A stretch of DNA of 64,000 nt from Ectobacillus funiculus (GCF_042429435.1 NZ_JBHMAF010000200.1), one strand, 5' to 3'; shown: positions 44,656-53,985, numbered from the stretch's first letter. Numbers and translations are program-made. Notes: generated from the sequence alone by a model not told the origin.

Positions 44656-46011
44656 ATGAAAGTTGTAAAGTTTGGCGGTACATCTGTTGCTTCTGGTGAA
44701 CAGATTCAAAAGATTTTCAATATTGTGACGAGTGACCCTGAGAGAAAAGTTGTTGTTGTATCTGCACCAGGGAAACGATTTAAAGAAGACATTAAAGTAA
44801 CAGATTTGCTTCTTTCCTGCGTAGAGCAATACCTAAGCTCGGGCGAAGGGAAGGAAGCTTTTGAAGCGGTAGTTGTCCGCTATAAGGAAATTGCTGATTA
44901 TTTAGGAGTATCTGCTGAGGTAGTTGACCGCATTTCTATGGAGTTGCTTGAAATCCTGCACGGCGACCGCAGTGATGCAGCAAGATTTCGTGATGCGGTA
45001 GTTGCGAGCGGAGAGGATAACTGTGCAAAAATCGTTGCGGCGTATTTTAACGTTCAAGGGGTAGAAGCTCATTATGTAAATCCGAAGGAAGCGGGTCTGT
45101 TTGTTACGGACGAGCCGGGCAATGCACAGGTGCTTCCAGAGTCTTATGAAAACCTATATGCACTGCGCGACCGTTCTGGTATCATCATTTTTCCGGGTTT
45201 CTTTGGCTACTCCAAAGAAGGGGCAGTTGTTACATTCTCGCGCGGCGGCTCTGACATTACAGGTTCTATTTTGGCAAACGGCGTTAAGGCAGCGGTTTAT
45301 GAAAACTTTACCGATGTTGACTCCGTGTATTCAGTGAACCCAAATATTGTCTCTAATCCAAAGGCGATTCAAGAGTTAACATATCGTGAAATGCGCGAGC
45401 TTTCCTATGCGGGATTTGCTGTATTCCATGATGAAGCATTAATCCCTGCGTTCCGTGCACAAATTCCGGTTGTAATTAAAAATACAAACAATCCATCTGC
45501 GCCTGGGACAAGGATTGCGCATGAGCGCGAGCATCAGAATGGCCCTGTCACAGGAATTGCGAGTGATAATGGCTTTGCCAGCATTTATGTAAGTAAATAT
45601 TTAATGAACAGAGAAGTCGGTTTCGGACGGAAATTGCTCCATATTTTGGAGGATTACGACGTATCGTATGAGCATACACCATCTGGTATTGATGACATTT
45701 CTGTTATTGTGCGTCAAAAGCAACTTGACGGAGGTACGGAAGAACAAATCGTTCAACGTATTAAAGATGAGCTGCAAGCAGATAGCGTTACAGTGAAGCG
45801 TGATTTAGCTATGGTTATGATTGTGGGCGAGGGCATGCAACAAAACATAGGAACAACAGCAAAAGCAGCAACAGCTCTTTCAAAGGCTGGCGTAAACATC
45901 GAAATGATCAACCAAGGTTCTTCTGAGGTGAGCATGATGTATGGTGTGCAGGGAGTAGACGAACAGAAAGCAGTTCGTGCGCTTTACGATGCATTTTTTA
46001 ATAACAACTAA
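44656..46011 (+). CDS. yclM: Aspartate kinase, YclM/LysC-III type
   Basis: 451 residues, one chain with kinase and two ACT domains. VVKFGGTSVASG is the catalytic lysine motif, FSRGGSDITGSILA the nucleotide region, and TDVDSVYSVNP the aspartate-binding region. The ACT repeats lie around GFGRKLLHILEDYDV and VNIEMINQGSSEVSM. It phosphorylates aspartate for Lys, Met and Thr synthesis. Length and domain layout resemble B. subtilis YclM (aspartokinase III). ATG 44656 follows GATGGGGGTTCAAA. No lysine riboswitch is visible; the gene stands alone. Confidence 0.92.
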   Translation: MKVVKFGGTSVASGEQIQKIFNIVTSDPERKVVVVSAPGKRFKEDIKVTDLLLSCVEQYLSSGEGKEAFEAVVVRYKEIADYLGVSAEVVDRISMELLEILHGDRSDAARFRDAVVASGEDNCAKIVAAYFNVQGVEAHYVNPKEAGLFVTDEPGNAQVLPESYENLYALRDRSGIIIFPGFFGYSKEGAVVTFSRGGSDITGSILANGVKAAVYENFTDVDSVYSVNPNIVSNPKAIQELTYREMRELSYAGFAVFHDEALIPAFRAQIPVVIKNTNNPSAPGTRIAHEREHQNGPVTGIASDNGFASIYVSKYLMNREVGFGRKLLHILEDYDVSYEHTPSGIDDISVIVRQKQLDGGTEEQIVQRIKDELQADSVTVKRDLAMVMIVGEGMQQNIGTTAKAATALSKAGVNIEMINQGSSEVSMMYGVQGVDEQKAVRALYDAFFNNN

Positions 46012-46024
46012 TAGAAAATATGTG

Positions 46025-46059
46025 AAAAGATGCTTCCTTTTGGGGAGGCATCTTTTTTG
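46025..46059 (+). terminator. Terminator of the aspartokinase gene
   Basis: AAAAGATGCTTCC/GGAGGCATCTTTT with a 6-nt loop and T6 exit, 13 bp past the stop. Confidence 0.85.
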
Positions 46060-46060
46060 C

Positions 46061-46193
46061 GCTGTAAGAAAGCATAAATTCCCAGCTGGAAGACTATTCG
46101 ACGCAGTCGGAAATTTTAGGAATACAGTATAAGGGCAACTACACCTCTGTCTTCGCCCAAAAGCAGGGCTCGCCAATCGGTGAGTTTTCTTTA
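46061..46193 (+). repeat. Dispersed intergenic repeat, copy G
   Basis: The most complete copy: GCTGTAAGAAAGCATAAATT head, ATTCGACGCAGTCGGAAATT imperfect palindrome, CTACACCTCTGTCTTCGCCC, then the tail hairpin CTCGCC-AATC-GGTGAG followed by TTTTCTTT. Confidence 0.88.
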
Positions 46194-46227
46194 CGTTTTC
46201 ATAACGGATAAGTCCCCATCTGAACAT

Positions 46228-46332
46228 TTATCCCTTCCTACAGTGAAATATAAAGCATATAACTATATCTTCGTTTCCCTCTGCTAGCTCACCAAGATAA
46301 ACTCGGTATTGGTTTGTGAACGTCAATTCCAT
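46228..46332 (-). CDS. Small hypothetical protein (34 aa)
   Basis: ATG at 46332 is preceded by AAGGGGGAGAGAAA, a strong ribosome binding site at good spacing. The product starts MELTFTNQYRVYLGELAEGN and ends at TAA 46228. The 3' end resembles the head of the dispersed repeat (CACTGTAGGAAGGGATAAAT), so the original C terminus may have been replaced. No family recognised. Confidence 0.45.
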   Translation of the reverse strand: MELTFTNQYRVYLGELAEGNEDIVICFIFHCRKG

Positions 46333-46637
46333 TTTCTCTCCCCCTTGCTTATATAGATTTCCAAAAATGCTGTTTGTTTGTGGGAATACGAACTAAGTAT
46401 GTTTGCTTTTCTTACGCAGCTACGAAAGCGTGTGCAGAGGAGATTCGAGAGAAATGTCAGGAAAGGCAACGCTATATGTCGTTTTTTGTCGAAAGTTGAT
46501 AGCGTTTTCATTACCGATTTGTGAAAAATAGATGAATTATCCAGTTGAAATGTTCAGAAAACTCCGGTACATTTAATTCATGTTAGCAAACATAACATCA
46601 TAAGTTATAAATAGTTACGAAATGGAGTGTGGCGGGA

Positions 46638-49049
46638 ATGAAAAAGAAATTAGTTCTCATTGGTAACGGAATGGCGGGAATTTGGTGTATTGAGCAACTT
46701 CTAAAGCTGAATCCAAACCAATATGACATTACAGTGTTTGGGGAAGAACCTCATCCAAACTATAATCGTATCCTGCTTTCCAAGGTGTTAGCCGGCGATT
46801 CTGACATGAATGACATTATTTTAAATAGCTGGGAATGGTATAGAGAAAACAATATTACACTTCATACAGGACACTGTGTAAGAAAAGTTGACACGGAACA
46901 AAAAACGGTTACTTCTGATGGCGATATTACAGTTTCGTATGATGAGTTGATTTTTGCCACAGGTTCTTTACCGATCATGCTTCCTCTTCCAGGAGCAGAC
47001 AAGGAAGGCGTAATCGCGTTCCGTGACATTAAGGATTGCGAAGCAATGTTGGCTGCTGCGAAGGAATACAAGAAGGCGATCGTTATCGGCGGCGGCTTGC
47101 TTGGATTGGAAGCAGCGCGAGGCCTGTTAAACTTAAACATGGAAGTATCAGTTGTCCACCTTGCTCCATACTTGATGGAGAGACAGCTTGATGCAACAGC
47201 ATCTCGTATGCTTCAGCAAGAATTAGAAAATCAAGGCATGAAGTTTTTGATGGAGAAAAACTCAGCAGAAATTTTAGGTGACAAGCGAGTAAGCGGCTTA
47301 CGCTTCACTGACGATACAGAGGTTGAAGGCAGCCTGATTGTAATGGCAGTTGGAATTCGCCCGAATGTACAGCTTGGCCGTGAAAGTGGTTTAGAAGTTA
47401 ACCGCGGTATCATTGTAAACGACTATTTAGAAACGAGCATCCCGAACGTATATGCAGTCGGCGAATGTGCTGAGCACCGCGGCATTGCATACGGACTTGT
47501 AGCACCGTTATATGAACAAGGAAATATTTTAGCGAAGAAGCTTGCGGGTGTTGAAGGAGAAGGCTATCAAGGTTCTGTCGTGTCAACAAAGCTTAAAGTA
47601 TCTGGTGTGGATGTATTCTCAGCAGGAGAATTTATGGATGGTCCGGATACGCGTTCTGTTCGCGTTCAAGATGACTTTGAAGGCGTGTATAAGAAGGTTG
47701 TAATTAGAGACGGCAAAGTAATCGGTTCTGTATTGTTTGGAGATACAAGTGACGGCTCCCGCATCTTCTCAATGATTCGAAAAGGCGAGGACGTTACAGG
47801 CAAAGAAAAAGAAGTTCTTCTTGGAGAGAGTGCAGGCGGAGCGAAGTCCGGGGCTGAACTCATTGCAGCTATGGCGGATGACGAGATTGTTTGTGGCTGT
47901 AACGGCGTTTCCAAAGGCGCGATTGTAAGTGCTATTAAAGAGAAGGGCTGTGCAAGCGTAAGTGATGTTAAAGCATGTACGAAAGCGTCTGGATCATGCG
48001 GCGGCTGTAAACCGCTTGTAGAGGACGTGCTAACATACGTACTTGGAGCTGACGGCGTGCAAGCAGGAGCAGAAGGAATGTGCGGCTGTACAAAGCTTGG
48101 CCGTGAGGAAGTTGTTGAAGCGATTCGTACGATGAAGCTGACAACAACAAAAGAAGTAATGAACGTACTTGAGTGGGAGAACGAGGAAGGCTGCTCGAAA
48201 TGTCGTCCGGCGCTTAACTACTATTTAGGTATGGTATGGCCAGAAGAGCATGAGGACGAAAGAGAGTCCCGCTTTGTAAATGAGCGTAATCATGCAAACA
48301 TCCAAAAGGATGGAACGTATTCAGTTGTTCCGAGAATTTACGGCGGTGTTACAACACCAAGTGACTTGAAGAAAATCGCTGATGTAGCAGTAAAATACAA
48401 CGTCCCAATGGTGAAATTCACAGGCGGACAACGACTTGACTTATTAGGAGTAACGAAGGAAGATCTTCCGAAGGTATGGGCTGACTTGGATATGCCATCT
48501 GGATATGCGTACGGAAAAGCGTTGCGTACGGTTAAGACATGTGTTGGTTCCACGTTCTGCCGTTTTGGTACACAAGATTCAATCCAAATGGGTATTGATT
48601 TAGAGAAGAAATTTGAGCGTCTTAATACGCCAGCGAAGGTGAAATTAGCTGTTTCTGGTTGTCCGCGTAACTGTGCGGAATCTGGCATTAAAGACCTTGG
48701 CGTTGTTGCGATTGACGGCGGTTGGGAATTGTATGCCGGCGGAAATGGCGGTACGAAGCTTAGAGCGGGCGACTTGCTCTGCAAGGTGAAAACATCAGAG
48801 GACGTATTGGAATGGACGGGTGCTTACCTTCAATACTACCGCGAAACAGGAAACTACGGTGAGCGTACATCTGAATGGGTAGAGCGTCTTGGTCTAGCGA
48901 CAATTCAACAGGCGTTAGAGAAGAAGGAAGATCGTCTTGCTTTAGTTGGACGCATTGACAAGACATTGGGCTTAATGAAAGATCCTTGGAAGGAAATTAT
49001 CGAAACAGGAAAGCTTAGCTCGACATTTGAGCCACTGGCTACATTGTAA
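46638..49049 (+). CDS. nirB: Nitrite reductase [NAD(P)H] large subunit
   Basis: 803 residues. FAD/NAD part: VLIGNGMAGIWCIEQL, FGEEPHPNYNRILLS, IGGGLLGLEAARGL. Two BFD-type [2Fe-2S] regions: CGCNGVSKGAIV with CGGC, then CGCTKLGREEVVEAI with CSKC. C-terminal sulfite/nitrite reductase domain with the siroheme/4Fe-4S cysteines in TCVGSTFC and SGCPRNC. Reduces nitrite to ammonium in the cytosol with NirD. ATG 46638 is chosen over the in-frame GTG 46629. The 46333-46637 gap holds its promoter region; I see no clear regulator box. Confidence 0.97.
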   Translation: MKKKLVLIGNGMAGIWCIEQLLKLNPNQYDITVFGEEPHPNYNRILLSKVLAGDSDMNDIILNSWEWYRENNITLHTGHCVRKVDTEQKTVTSDGDITVSYDELIFATGSLPIMLPLPGADKEGVIAFRDIKDCEAMLAAAKEYKKAIVIGGGLLGLEAARGLLNLNMEVSVVHLAPYLMERQLDATASRMLQQELENQGMKFLMEKNSAEILGDKRVSGLRFTDDTEVEGSLIVMAVGIRPNVQLGRESGLEVNRGIIVNDYLETSIPNVYAVGECAEHRGIAYGLVAPLYEQGNILAKKLAGVEGEGYQGSVVSTKLKVSGVDVFSAGEFMDGPDTRSVRVQDDFEGVYKKVVIRDGKVIGSVLFGDTSDGSRIFSMIRKGEDVTGKEKEVLLGESAGGAKSGAELIAAMADDEIVCGCNGVSKGAIVSAIKEKGCASVSDVKACTKASGSCGGCKPLVEDVLTYVLGADGVQAGAEGMCGCTKLGREEVVEAIRTMKLTTTKEVMNVLEWENEEGCSKCRPALNYYLGMVWPEEHEDERESRFVNERNHANIQKDGTYSVVPRIYGGVTTPSDLKKIADVAVKYNVPMVKFTGGQRLDLLGVTKEDLPKVWADLDMPSGYAYGKALRTVKTCVGSTFCRFGTQDSIQMGIDLEKKFERLNTPAKVKLAVSGCPRNCAESGIKDLGVVAIDGGWELYAGGNGGTKLRAGDLLCKVKTSEDVLEWTGAYLQYYRETGNYGERTSEWVERLGLATIQQALEKKEDRLALVGRIDKTLGLMKDPWKEIIETGKLSSTFEPLATL

Positions 49050-49106
49050 GGTGTGGCAGGTTTTAAAAATATGAAAGTAGTTGTCTAGCTGCCGTCTGCA
49101 GAAGAA

Positions 49107-49138
49107 TCTCCGGCAAATATTGTTTTCGTTGCCGGAGA
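49107..49138 (+). promoter_or_regulatory. Stem-loop between nirB and nirD
   Basis: Perfect 10-bp stem TCTCCGGCAA/TTGCCGGAGA with a 12-nt loop and no T-tract. It could set the nirB:nirD ratio by mRNA processing or stability; no direct evidence. Confidence 0.45.
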
Positions 49139-49205
49139 ACATTCTCCTGAAGGAGCAAAACTAGGCCGATTCCGATTTTTGTATATAAATCAGGGGGGAC
49201 TGGAA

Positions 49206-49541
49206 ATGAAAAAGGTTGTTGTCGGCAAATTGTCTGATATTGCGGAGAAAAGCGCAAGAACGATTCAAATTGGAGAATTAGAAATCGCATTATTTAGGCT
49301 TTCTACTGGTGAAATTAAGGCGATCGAAAACAAATGTCCTCATAAGGCAGGAAAATTGTCAGAAGGTATCATTTGCGACCACCACGTGTACTGTCCGCTT
49401 CATGACCAAAAGATTAACTTACTTGACGGTCTTGTGCAAGAGCCAGACGAAGGCTGCGTAGAGACGTTTAAGGTAGAAATTGACGAAAAGACTGAAGAGA
49501 TTGTACTGCATGTAGAGGAGAAGAAGATTCTCGCTTCTTAA
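49206..49541 (+). CDS. nirD: Nitrite reductase small subunit, Rieske-type
   Basis: 111 residues. Rieske fold with complete [2Fe-2S] ligand motifs CPHKAG (CxH) and CPLHDQ (CxxH). Partner of NirB. ATG 49206 follows AGGGGGGACTGGAA. Its retained ligands contrast with enterobacterial NirD, where they are lost. It ends in a terminator before the SUMT gene. Confidence 0.94.
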   Translation: MKKVVVGKLSDIAEKSARTIQIGELEIALFRLSTGEIKAIENKCPHKAGKLSEGIICDHHVYCPLHDQKINLLDGLVQEPDEGCVETFKVEIDEKTEEIVLHVEEKKILAS

Positions 49542-49570
49542 TCCGGGTCATGACAAAGAAATAAGAATAG

Positions 49571-49612
49571 AAGAACCCTTTCAGGCAGGGGAACGCTTGA
49601 AGGGGTTCTTTT
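49571..49612 (+). terminator. Terminator after nirD
   Basis: AAGAACCCTTTCA pairs with TTGAAGGGGTTCTT and exits in TTTC. Located between nirD and the SUMT-HemD gene, so the latter may rely on readthrough or its own start. Confidence 0.75.
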
Positions 49613-49661
49613 CATACAGTGAGGATTGCAAGCGAAAATCAGTAGAAAGGATGGACACACG

Positions 49662-51125
49662 ATGAAGAAGGGAACAGTATTTTTAGTAGGAGCCGGCCCT
49701 GGAGATAACGGCTTAATTACAGTAAAAGGGATGCAAGCAATTGAAAAAGCGGATGTAATTTTATATGACCGTCTTATTAACGCGAAGCTGCTTGATCATG
49801 CTCCTGCAGGCTGTGAGTTCATCTATTGCGGCAAGGAGCCAAAATGTCACACGTTAAAACAAGAGGAAATTAATCAATTGCTTGTAGAGAAAGCTCTTGA
49901 AGGAAAAACAGTTGTACGTTTAAAAGGAGGAGACCCAGGAATATTTGGCAGAGTTGGCGAGGAAGCCGCAGCGCTCACGGAGTATGGTATTTCGTTTGAG
50001 ATGGTTCCGGGCATTACATCTGGAATTGCAGCCCCTTTATATGCCGGCATTCCTGTTACGCATCGCGAATATGGAGGTTCATTCGCTGTTGTTACTGCAC
50101 ATGGAAAAGGAGAAAGCGGGAAGCCATCCGTGAACTGGGAAGGGTTAGCTAAAGGTGTTGATACGATTGCTTTTTACATGGGTATCGCAAATCTATCTTG
50201 GATCTGTGAAAATCTAGTGCGGTATGGAAAGCGGCCGGAAACTCCAGTTATCTTAATTCAATGGGGAACAATGGGGCGTCAAAAAGTGCTGGAGGGAACG
50301 CTTGAGACGATTTATGAAAAAGCGAATGCTGAGCAATTTGGAAATCCAGCTATTACATTGGTCGGAGAGATTGTAGCTATCCGCAAGCAGTTAAGCTGGT
50401 TTGAGAAAAAGCCTTTATTTGGACGACAAATATTGTTGGCACGTACAAGCGCTGAACCAAGTAAGCTTGCAAGAGAATTAACTGAACAAGGTGCGGATGT
50501 AATAGAGTTTCCGAAATGGCGTGCTGTTCCTGCGCCGATTGATGTCACCATTCTTAACAAGATTGCTTCCTATGACAACATCTTGTTTCACGCCCCGGAA
50601 AGTGTACATGATTTCTTCCAAGCGTTAATTGGACAAGGAATTGATGTGCGTCAAGTGAGAGCGAAGTTCTTCGGTGGCTCTATTAAATCTGTACGCGCAT
50701 TAAGGGAACGCGGATTTGCCGCAGATGCGTGTCAAAATATGCAGGAGGGCAAATTATTAATCGTGGGTGATAGTGAGCTTCGCAAGCGTAGCTCCCACTA
50801 TACAGCAAAATACGGAGTGCATGATCGGTTTGTGACAAGCCGTAAGCAAATCGATGAACGGTTTATTCCTGTATTTCAAAGAATGCTGCAGGATATGACG
50901 CTTGATACGATTATTTTTCCGAGTGCTGCCTCTGTTTCTACATTCGTCGACGAGGCACATCAGTGCGGATTGGACTTGGAGAAAGTTATGCAGGAAGCAG
51001 CTATCATTTGCATGGGCTCTGAAACATGGCAGGCAGCAGAGGCTTACGGGTTTAAGCCTGTCGGTATGCCGTATGTACCGGAAAGAGGAGCACTTATTGA
51101 ATGTCTTCAGCAAAGCGGAATGTAA
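49662..51125 (+). CDS. cobA: Uroporphyrinogen-III C-methyltransferase fused to uroporphyrinogen-III synthase-like domain
   Basis: 487 residues. Residues about 1-245 are SUMT: VGAGPGDNGLITVKG, YDRLIN, RLKGGDPGIFGR and VPGITSGIAAPLYAGIPVTHR. Residues about 255-487 are a HemD-like domain (RQILLARTSAEPSKLARELT, then TIIFPSAASVSTFVDEA and ICMGSETWQAAEAYG). Makes precorrin-2 for the siroheme of NirB, possibly channelling uro'gen III from its own C-terminal domain. ATG 49662 follows AAAGGATGGACACACG. Confidence 0.92.
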   Translation: MKKGTVFLVGAGPGDNGLITVKGMQAIEKADVILYDRLINAKLLDHAPAGCEFIYCGKEPKCHTLKQEEINQLLVEKALEGKTVVRLKGGDPGIFGRVGEEAAALTEYGISFEMVPGITSGIAAPLYAGIPVTHREYGGSFAVVTAHGKGESGKPSVNWEGLAKGVDTIAFYMGIANLSWICENLVRYGKRPETPVILIQWGTMGRQKVLEGTLETIYEKANAEQFGNPAITLVGEIVAIRKQLSWFEKKPLFGRQILLARTSAEPSKLARELTEQGADVIEFPKWRAVPAPIDVTILNKIASYDNILFHAPESVHDFFQALIGQGIDVRQVRAKFFGGSIKSVRALRERGFAADACQNMQEGKLLIVGDSELRKRSSHYTAKYGVHDRFVTSRKQIDERFIPVFQRMLQDMTLDTIIFPSAASVSTFVDEAHQCGLDLEKVMQEAAIICMGSETWQAAEAYGFKPVGMPYVPERGALIECLQQSGM

Positions 51126-51227
51126 TGTAAAATAAGGAAATCAGAGTATGATTTCTTGAAGAAATCATGTAATATGGTAAACAGAACGTTTGCAACCGAT
51201 TGACTTCCTGGCTAGAGATTCTACATT

Positions 51228-51323
51228 TTTAGCTAGGAAGTTATTTGACGTAGCAGGAAGTTTTAAACATAAAGTATAAATGTAACTCGGCCAGCGCCAA
51301 GCTTTCCAAAGGTTGGTGCAGTC
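51228..51323 (+). repeat. Dispersed intergenic repeat, copy H (partial)
   Basis: Contains AGCTAGGAAG, TTTGACGTAGCAGGAAGTTT and ATAAAGTATAAATGTAACTC, then a diverged tail CCAAGCTTTCCAAAGGTTGG. Lies between the SUMT-HemD and HemD genes. Confidence 0.65.
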
Positions 51324-51353
51324 AAGTTCTGCTTATTTGAAGGGGGATTGCAG

Positions 51354-52172
51354 ATGAAAAAGCTTGAAGGAAAACGAATCGCCCTCGTCGGTCCACGCCG
51401 TTCGGAGGAAATGAGTGTTCTTGTGCAAAATTTAGGAGGAATTCCTCTTATCCGACCTGCGCAAGGAACGGTATTTTTAGACGATTCACGTGTAGAAGAG
51501 GATATCCACCGCCTTATTCAAGGTGGTTTTGATTGGGCGATATTTACAACGGGTGTTGGACTGGAGACTTTGTATAAGATCGCAACGAAAATGGGAGAAG
51601 AAGCGGCATTTCTTGGTGCGCTGCAGCGTACCAGTATTGCCGCAAGGGGCTATAAAACAGTGAATATGCTGAAAAAGCTTGGTTTACAGCCGCTTGTGCG
51701 TGATGATGACGGCAGTACGGCAGGTCTTGTACGAGAGCTGGAGTCCTTTTCTTTTGAAGGAAAGAGTGTTGCTCTTCAGCTTCATGGCGACCCGGCACCA
51801 AAGCTTGTTGAGTTTTTGAAAGAACGTGGTGCGTCCTTCCATGAGCTTTTACCGTACCACCATGTTCCGCCTGAGGGGCACGTAATGGAGCAATTGCTTT
51901 CTGAAATGCTCGGCGGAGAAATCGATGCTGTGAATTTTACAAGCACACCACAGGCTCGGTTCCTTATGGAGTTTGCAAGAAACAAAGGGGTGGAGCAGCA
52001 GGTGCTTGACGCATTTGCAAGCAATATTGTAGCTGTCGCGGTGGGAAAGGTAACAGCTGCGGCTTTACGGGAAGTAGGAATTGAGAGAATGGTTGTGCCG
52101 GAGGAAGAGAGAATGGGCAGCGCGATTATGAAACTGGCGCAGTACTATACACAGGAAAATTCCCAATCCTAA
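51354..52172 (+). CDS. Uroporphyrinogen-III synthase-like protein (second HemD domain of the locus)
   Basis: 272 residues. KRIALVGPRRSEEMSVLVQN, WAIFTTGVGLETLYK, AARGYKTVNMLKKLG, then AVNFTSTPQARFLME and VAVGKVTAAALREVG are HemD-family segments. It closes hydroxymethylbilane to uroporphyrinogen III. It is the second such domain in 3 kb, so one copy may be regulatory or specialised for siroheme. ATG 51354 follows GAAGGGGGATTGCAG. Confidence 0.85.
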   Translation: MKKLEGKRIALVGPRRSEEMSVLVQNLGGIPLIRPAQGTVFLDDSRVEEDIHRLIQGGFDWAIFTTGVGLETLYKIATKMGEEAAFLGALQRTSIAARGYKTVNMLKKLGLQPLVRDDDGSTAGLVRELESFSFEGKSVALQLHGDPAPKLVEFLKERGASFHELLPYHHVPPEGHVMEQLLSEMLGGEIDAVNFTSTPQARFLMEFARNKGVEQQVLDAFASNIVAVAVGKVTAAALREVGIERMVVPEEERMGSAIMKLAQYYTQENSQS

Positions 52173-52206
52173 AAAACAAGTGGACAAACTATTCTGAAAA
52201 AAATAA

Positions 52207-52235
52207 TTGACATGTTATCTTGTCGATCATATAAT
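52207..52235 (+). promoter_or_regulatory. Consensus SigA promoter of the aroA leader
   Basis: TTGACA (52207-52212), exactly 17-bp spacer, TATAAT (52230-52235): a perfect consensus. Confidence 0.9.
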
Positions 52236-52239
52236 GAGA

Positions 52240-52537
52240 AGCATAAGAATCCAAACAAAATGAACTTTCATATAATTGAGCAATGAAGGGAACAAAGTAG
52301 CGTTTATCTCCCTATAACAGAGAGCTGATGGTTGGTGCAAATCAGTATACAGATAAATGCGAATTACAATCCCAGAGCATCTTTTTCGTAGTAAAGGCAT
52401 TTGCTTTTATGAAGGGAAAGACGGTCTAATGATCGTTAACAAGGAAGAGAGGCAGACTTTTTGTCTGCAATCAGGGTGGTACCGCGATAATCATCGTCCC
52501 TGCTGATATATTCAGCAGGGACTTTTTGTTTTTTTAG
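52240..52537 (+). promoter_or_regulatory. T-box leader 1 (Tyr) upstream of aroA
   Basis: AGAGAGCTGATGGTTGGTGC in stem I, specifier TAC (tyrosine) at 52365-52367, T-box AGGGTGGTACCGCG at 52473-52486, and terminator GTCCCTGCTG/CAGCAGGGAC with T5GT7 at 52496-52537. Confidence 0.93.
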
Positions 52538-52579
52538 ATAGTAGTATTATCGTGTTCGCTTTTGTAAACAAACAACTTT

Positions 52580-52842
52580 ATAATAGTGTGAAGATGGGAA
52601 GCTAGTAGTGTATATCTCCCTGCTGCAGAGAGCTGATGGTTGGTGCGAATCAGTGCATAGATAAACACGAATTACAATCCCGGAGCATCTTTTTCGTAGT
52701 AAGGGCGTTTGCTTTTATGAAGGGAAAGACGGTCTAATGATCGTTAACAAGGAAGAGAGGCAGACTTTTTGTCTGCAACTAGGGTGGTACCGCGATATTT
52801 TATCGTCCCTATCGTTTTGAACGATAGGGACGATTTTTTATA
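52580..52842 (+). promoter_or_regulatory. T-box leader 2 (Tyr) upstream of aroA
   Basis: Nearly identical to leader 1 from AGAGAGCTGATGG through AGGGTGGTACCGCG (52781-52794), specifier TAC at 52673-52675. It has its own terminator CGTCCCTATCGT/ACGATAGGGACG with T6 at 52804-52840. A TATAAT just upstream lacks a clear -35, so it probably depends on readthrough of leader 1. Confidence 0.93.
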
Positions 52843-52890
52843 AAGTTTTTTAAGCTATTATCCCATTTAATCATAAGGAGGAAGTTTGAT

Positions 52891-53985
52891 ATGACAGTTA
52901 ATGAATTAGAAGTATTGCGTAATAAGGTGGATGAAATTAACTTGCAAATTTTACGTTTGTTAAACGAACGTGCAGTAGTAGTAAAGGCGATTGGTCAACA
53001 AAAGAATTTACAAGGTACGAAACGTTTTGACCCAGTACGTGAACGCCAAGCTCTTGATATGATTGCTGCGAACAATGAAGGTCCTTTCGAAACATCTACA
53101 CTGCAGCATATTTTTAAAACGATTTTCCAAGCAAGCTTAGAGCTGCAAGAAGATGACAATCGTAAAGCATTGCTTGTATCTCGTAAGAAGAAGCAAGAAA
53201 ACACAATTGTTGATGTGAAGGGCGAATTGCTTGGAAACGGAACACAAACATTCGTAATGGGACCATGCGCAGTAGAAAGCTACGAGCAAGTGCGCGTTGT
53301 AGCGCAAGCAATGAAGGAGCAAGGCTTGAAATTAATGCGTGGTGGAGCATTCAAACCGCGTACTTCTCCGTACGATTTCCAAGGCTTAGGAATAGAAGGA
53401 TTGAAAATTTTACGTCAAGTTGCAGATGAGTTCGATTTAGCGATCATCAGTGAAATTTTAAATCCAAACGACATTGAAATGTCTCTTGAGTATGTTGATG
53501 TCATCCAAATCGGAGCACGTAACTCTCAAAACTTTGATTTACTAAGAGAAGCAGGAAAAGTGAATAAGCCAGTATTACTTAAACGCGGTCTTGCTGGAAC
53601 AATTGAAGAGTTCATCAATTCAGCTGAGTACATCATTTCACAAGGAAACGATCAAATCATCCTATGTGAACGCGGAATCCGCACATACGAGAAAGCGACT
53701 CGTAACACATTAGATATTTCTGCAGTACCAATCTTAAAGAAAGAAACACACTTACCAGTTGTAGTAGACGTAACACATTCTACTGGAAGAAAGGATCTAT
53801 TGCTTCCAACAGCAAAAGCAGCATTGGCAATCGGTGCAGATGCAGTTATGGCTGAGGTTCACCCAGATCCTGCTGTGGCGCTTTCTGATGCTGCGCAGCA
53901 AATGAATATTCCTGAGTTCCACAAATTCATGGCTGAGGTAAAAGGCTTCCGTGATGCGTTGGCAGGAGCACAGTTAGTACGATAA
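52891..53985 (+). CDS. aroA: Bifunctional chorismate mutase / DAHP synthase (AroA type)
   Basis: 364 residues. The N-terminal AroQ chorismate mutase domain is residues about 1-90 (LEVLRNKVDEINLQILRLLN). The class I-beta DAHP synthase barrel follows (FVMGPCAVESYEQVRV, KLMRGGAFKPRTSPYDFQG, LLKRGLAGTIEEF, ILCERGIRTYEK, VDVTHSTGRKDL). First step of the shikimate pathway; in B. subtilis the mutase domain mediates inhibition by chorismate/prephenate. ATG 52891 follows TAAGGAGGAAGTTTGAT. Expression is set by two Tyr T-boxes. Confidence 0.97.
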   Translation: MTVNELEVLRNKVDEINLQILRLLNERAVVVKAIGQQKNLQGTKRFDPVRERQALDMIAANNEGPFETSTLQHIFKTIFQASLELQEDDNRKALLVSRKKKQENTIVDVKGELLGNGTQTFVMGPCAVESYEQVRVVAQAMKEQGLKLMRGGAFKPRTSPYDFQGLGIEGLKILRQVADEFDLAIISEILNPNDIEMSLEYVDVIQIGARNSQNFDLLREAGKVNKPVLLKRGLAGTIEEFINSAEYIISQGNDQIILCERGIRTYEKATRNTLDISAVPILKKETHLPVVVDVTHSTGRKDLLLPTAKAALAIGADAVMAEVHPDPAVALSDAAQQMNIPEFHKFMAEVKGFRDALAGAQLVR

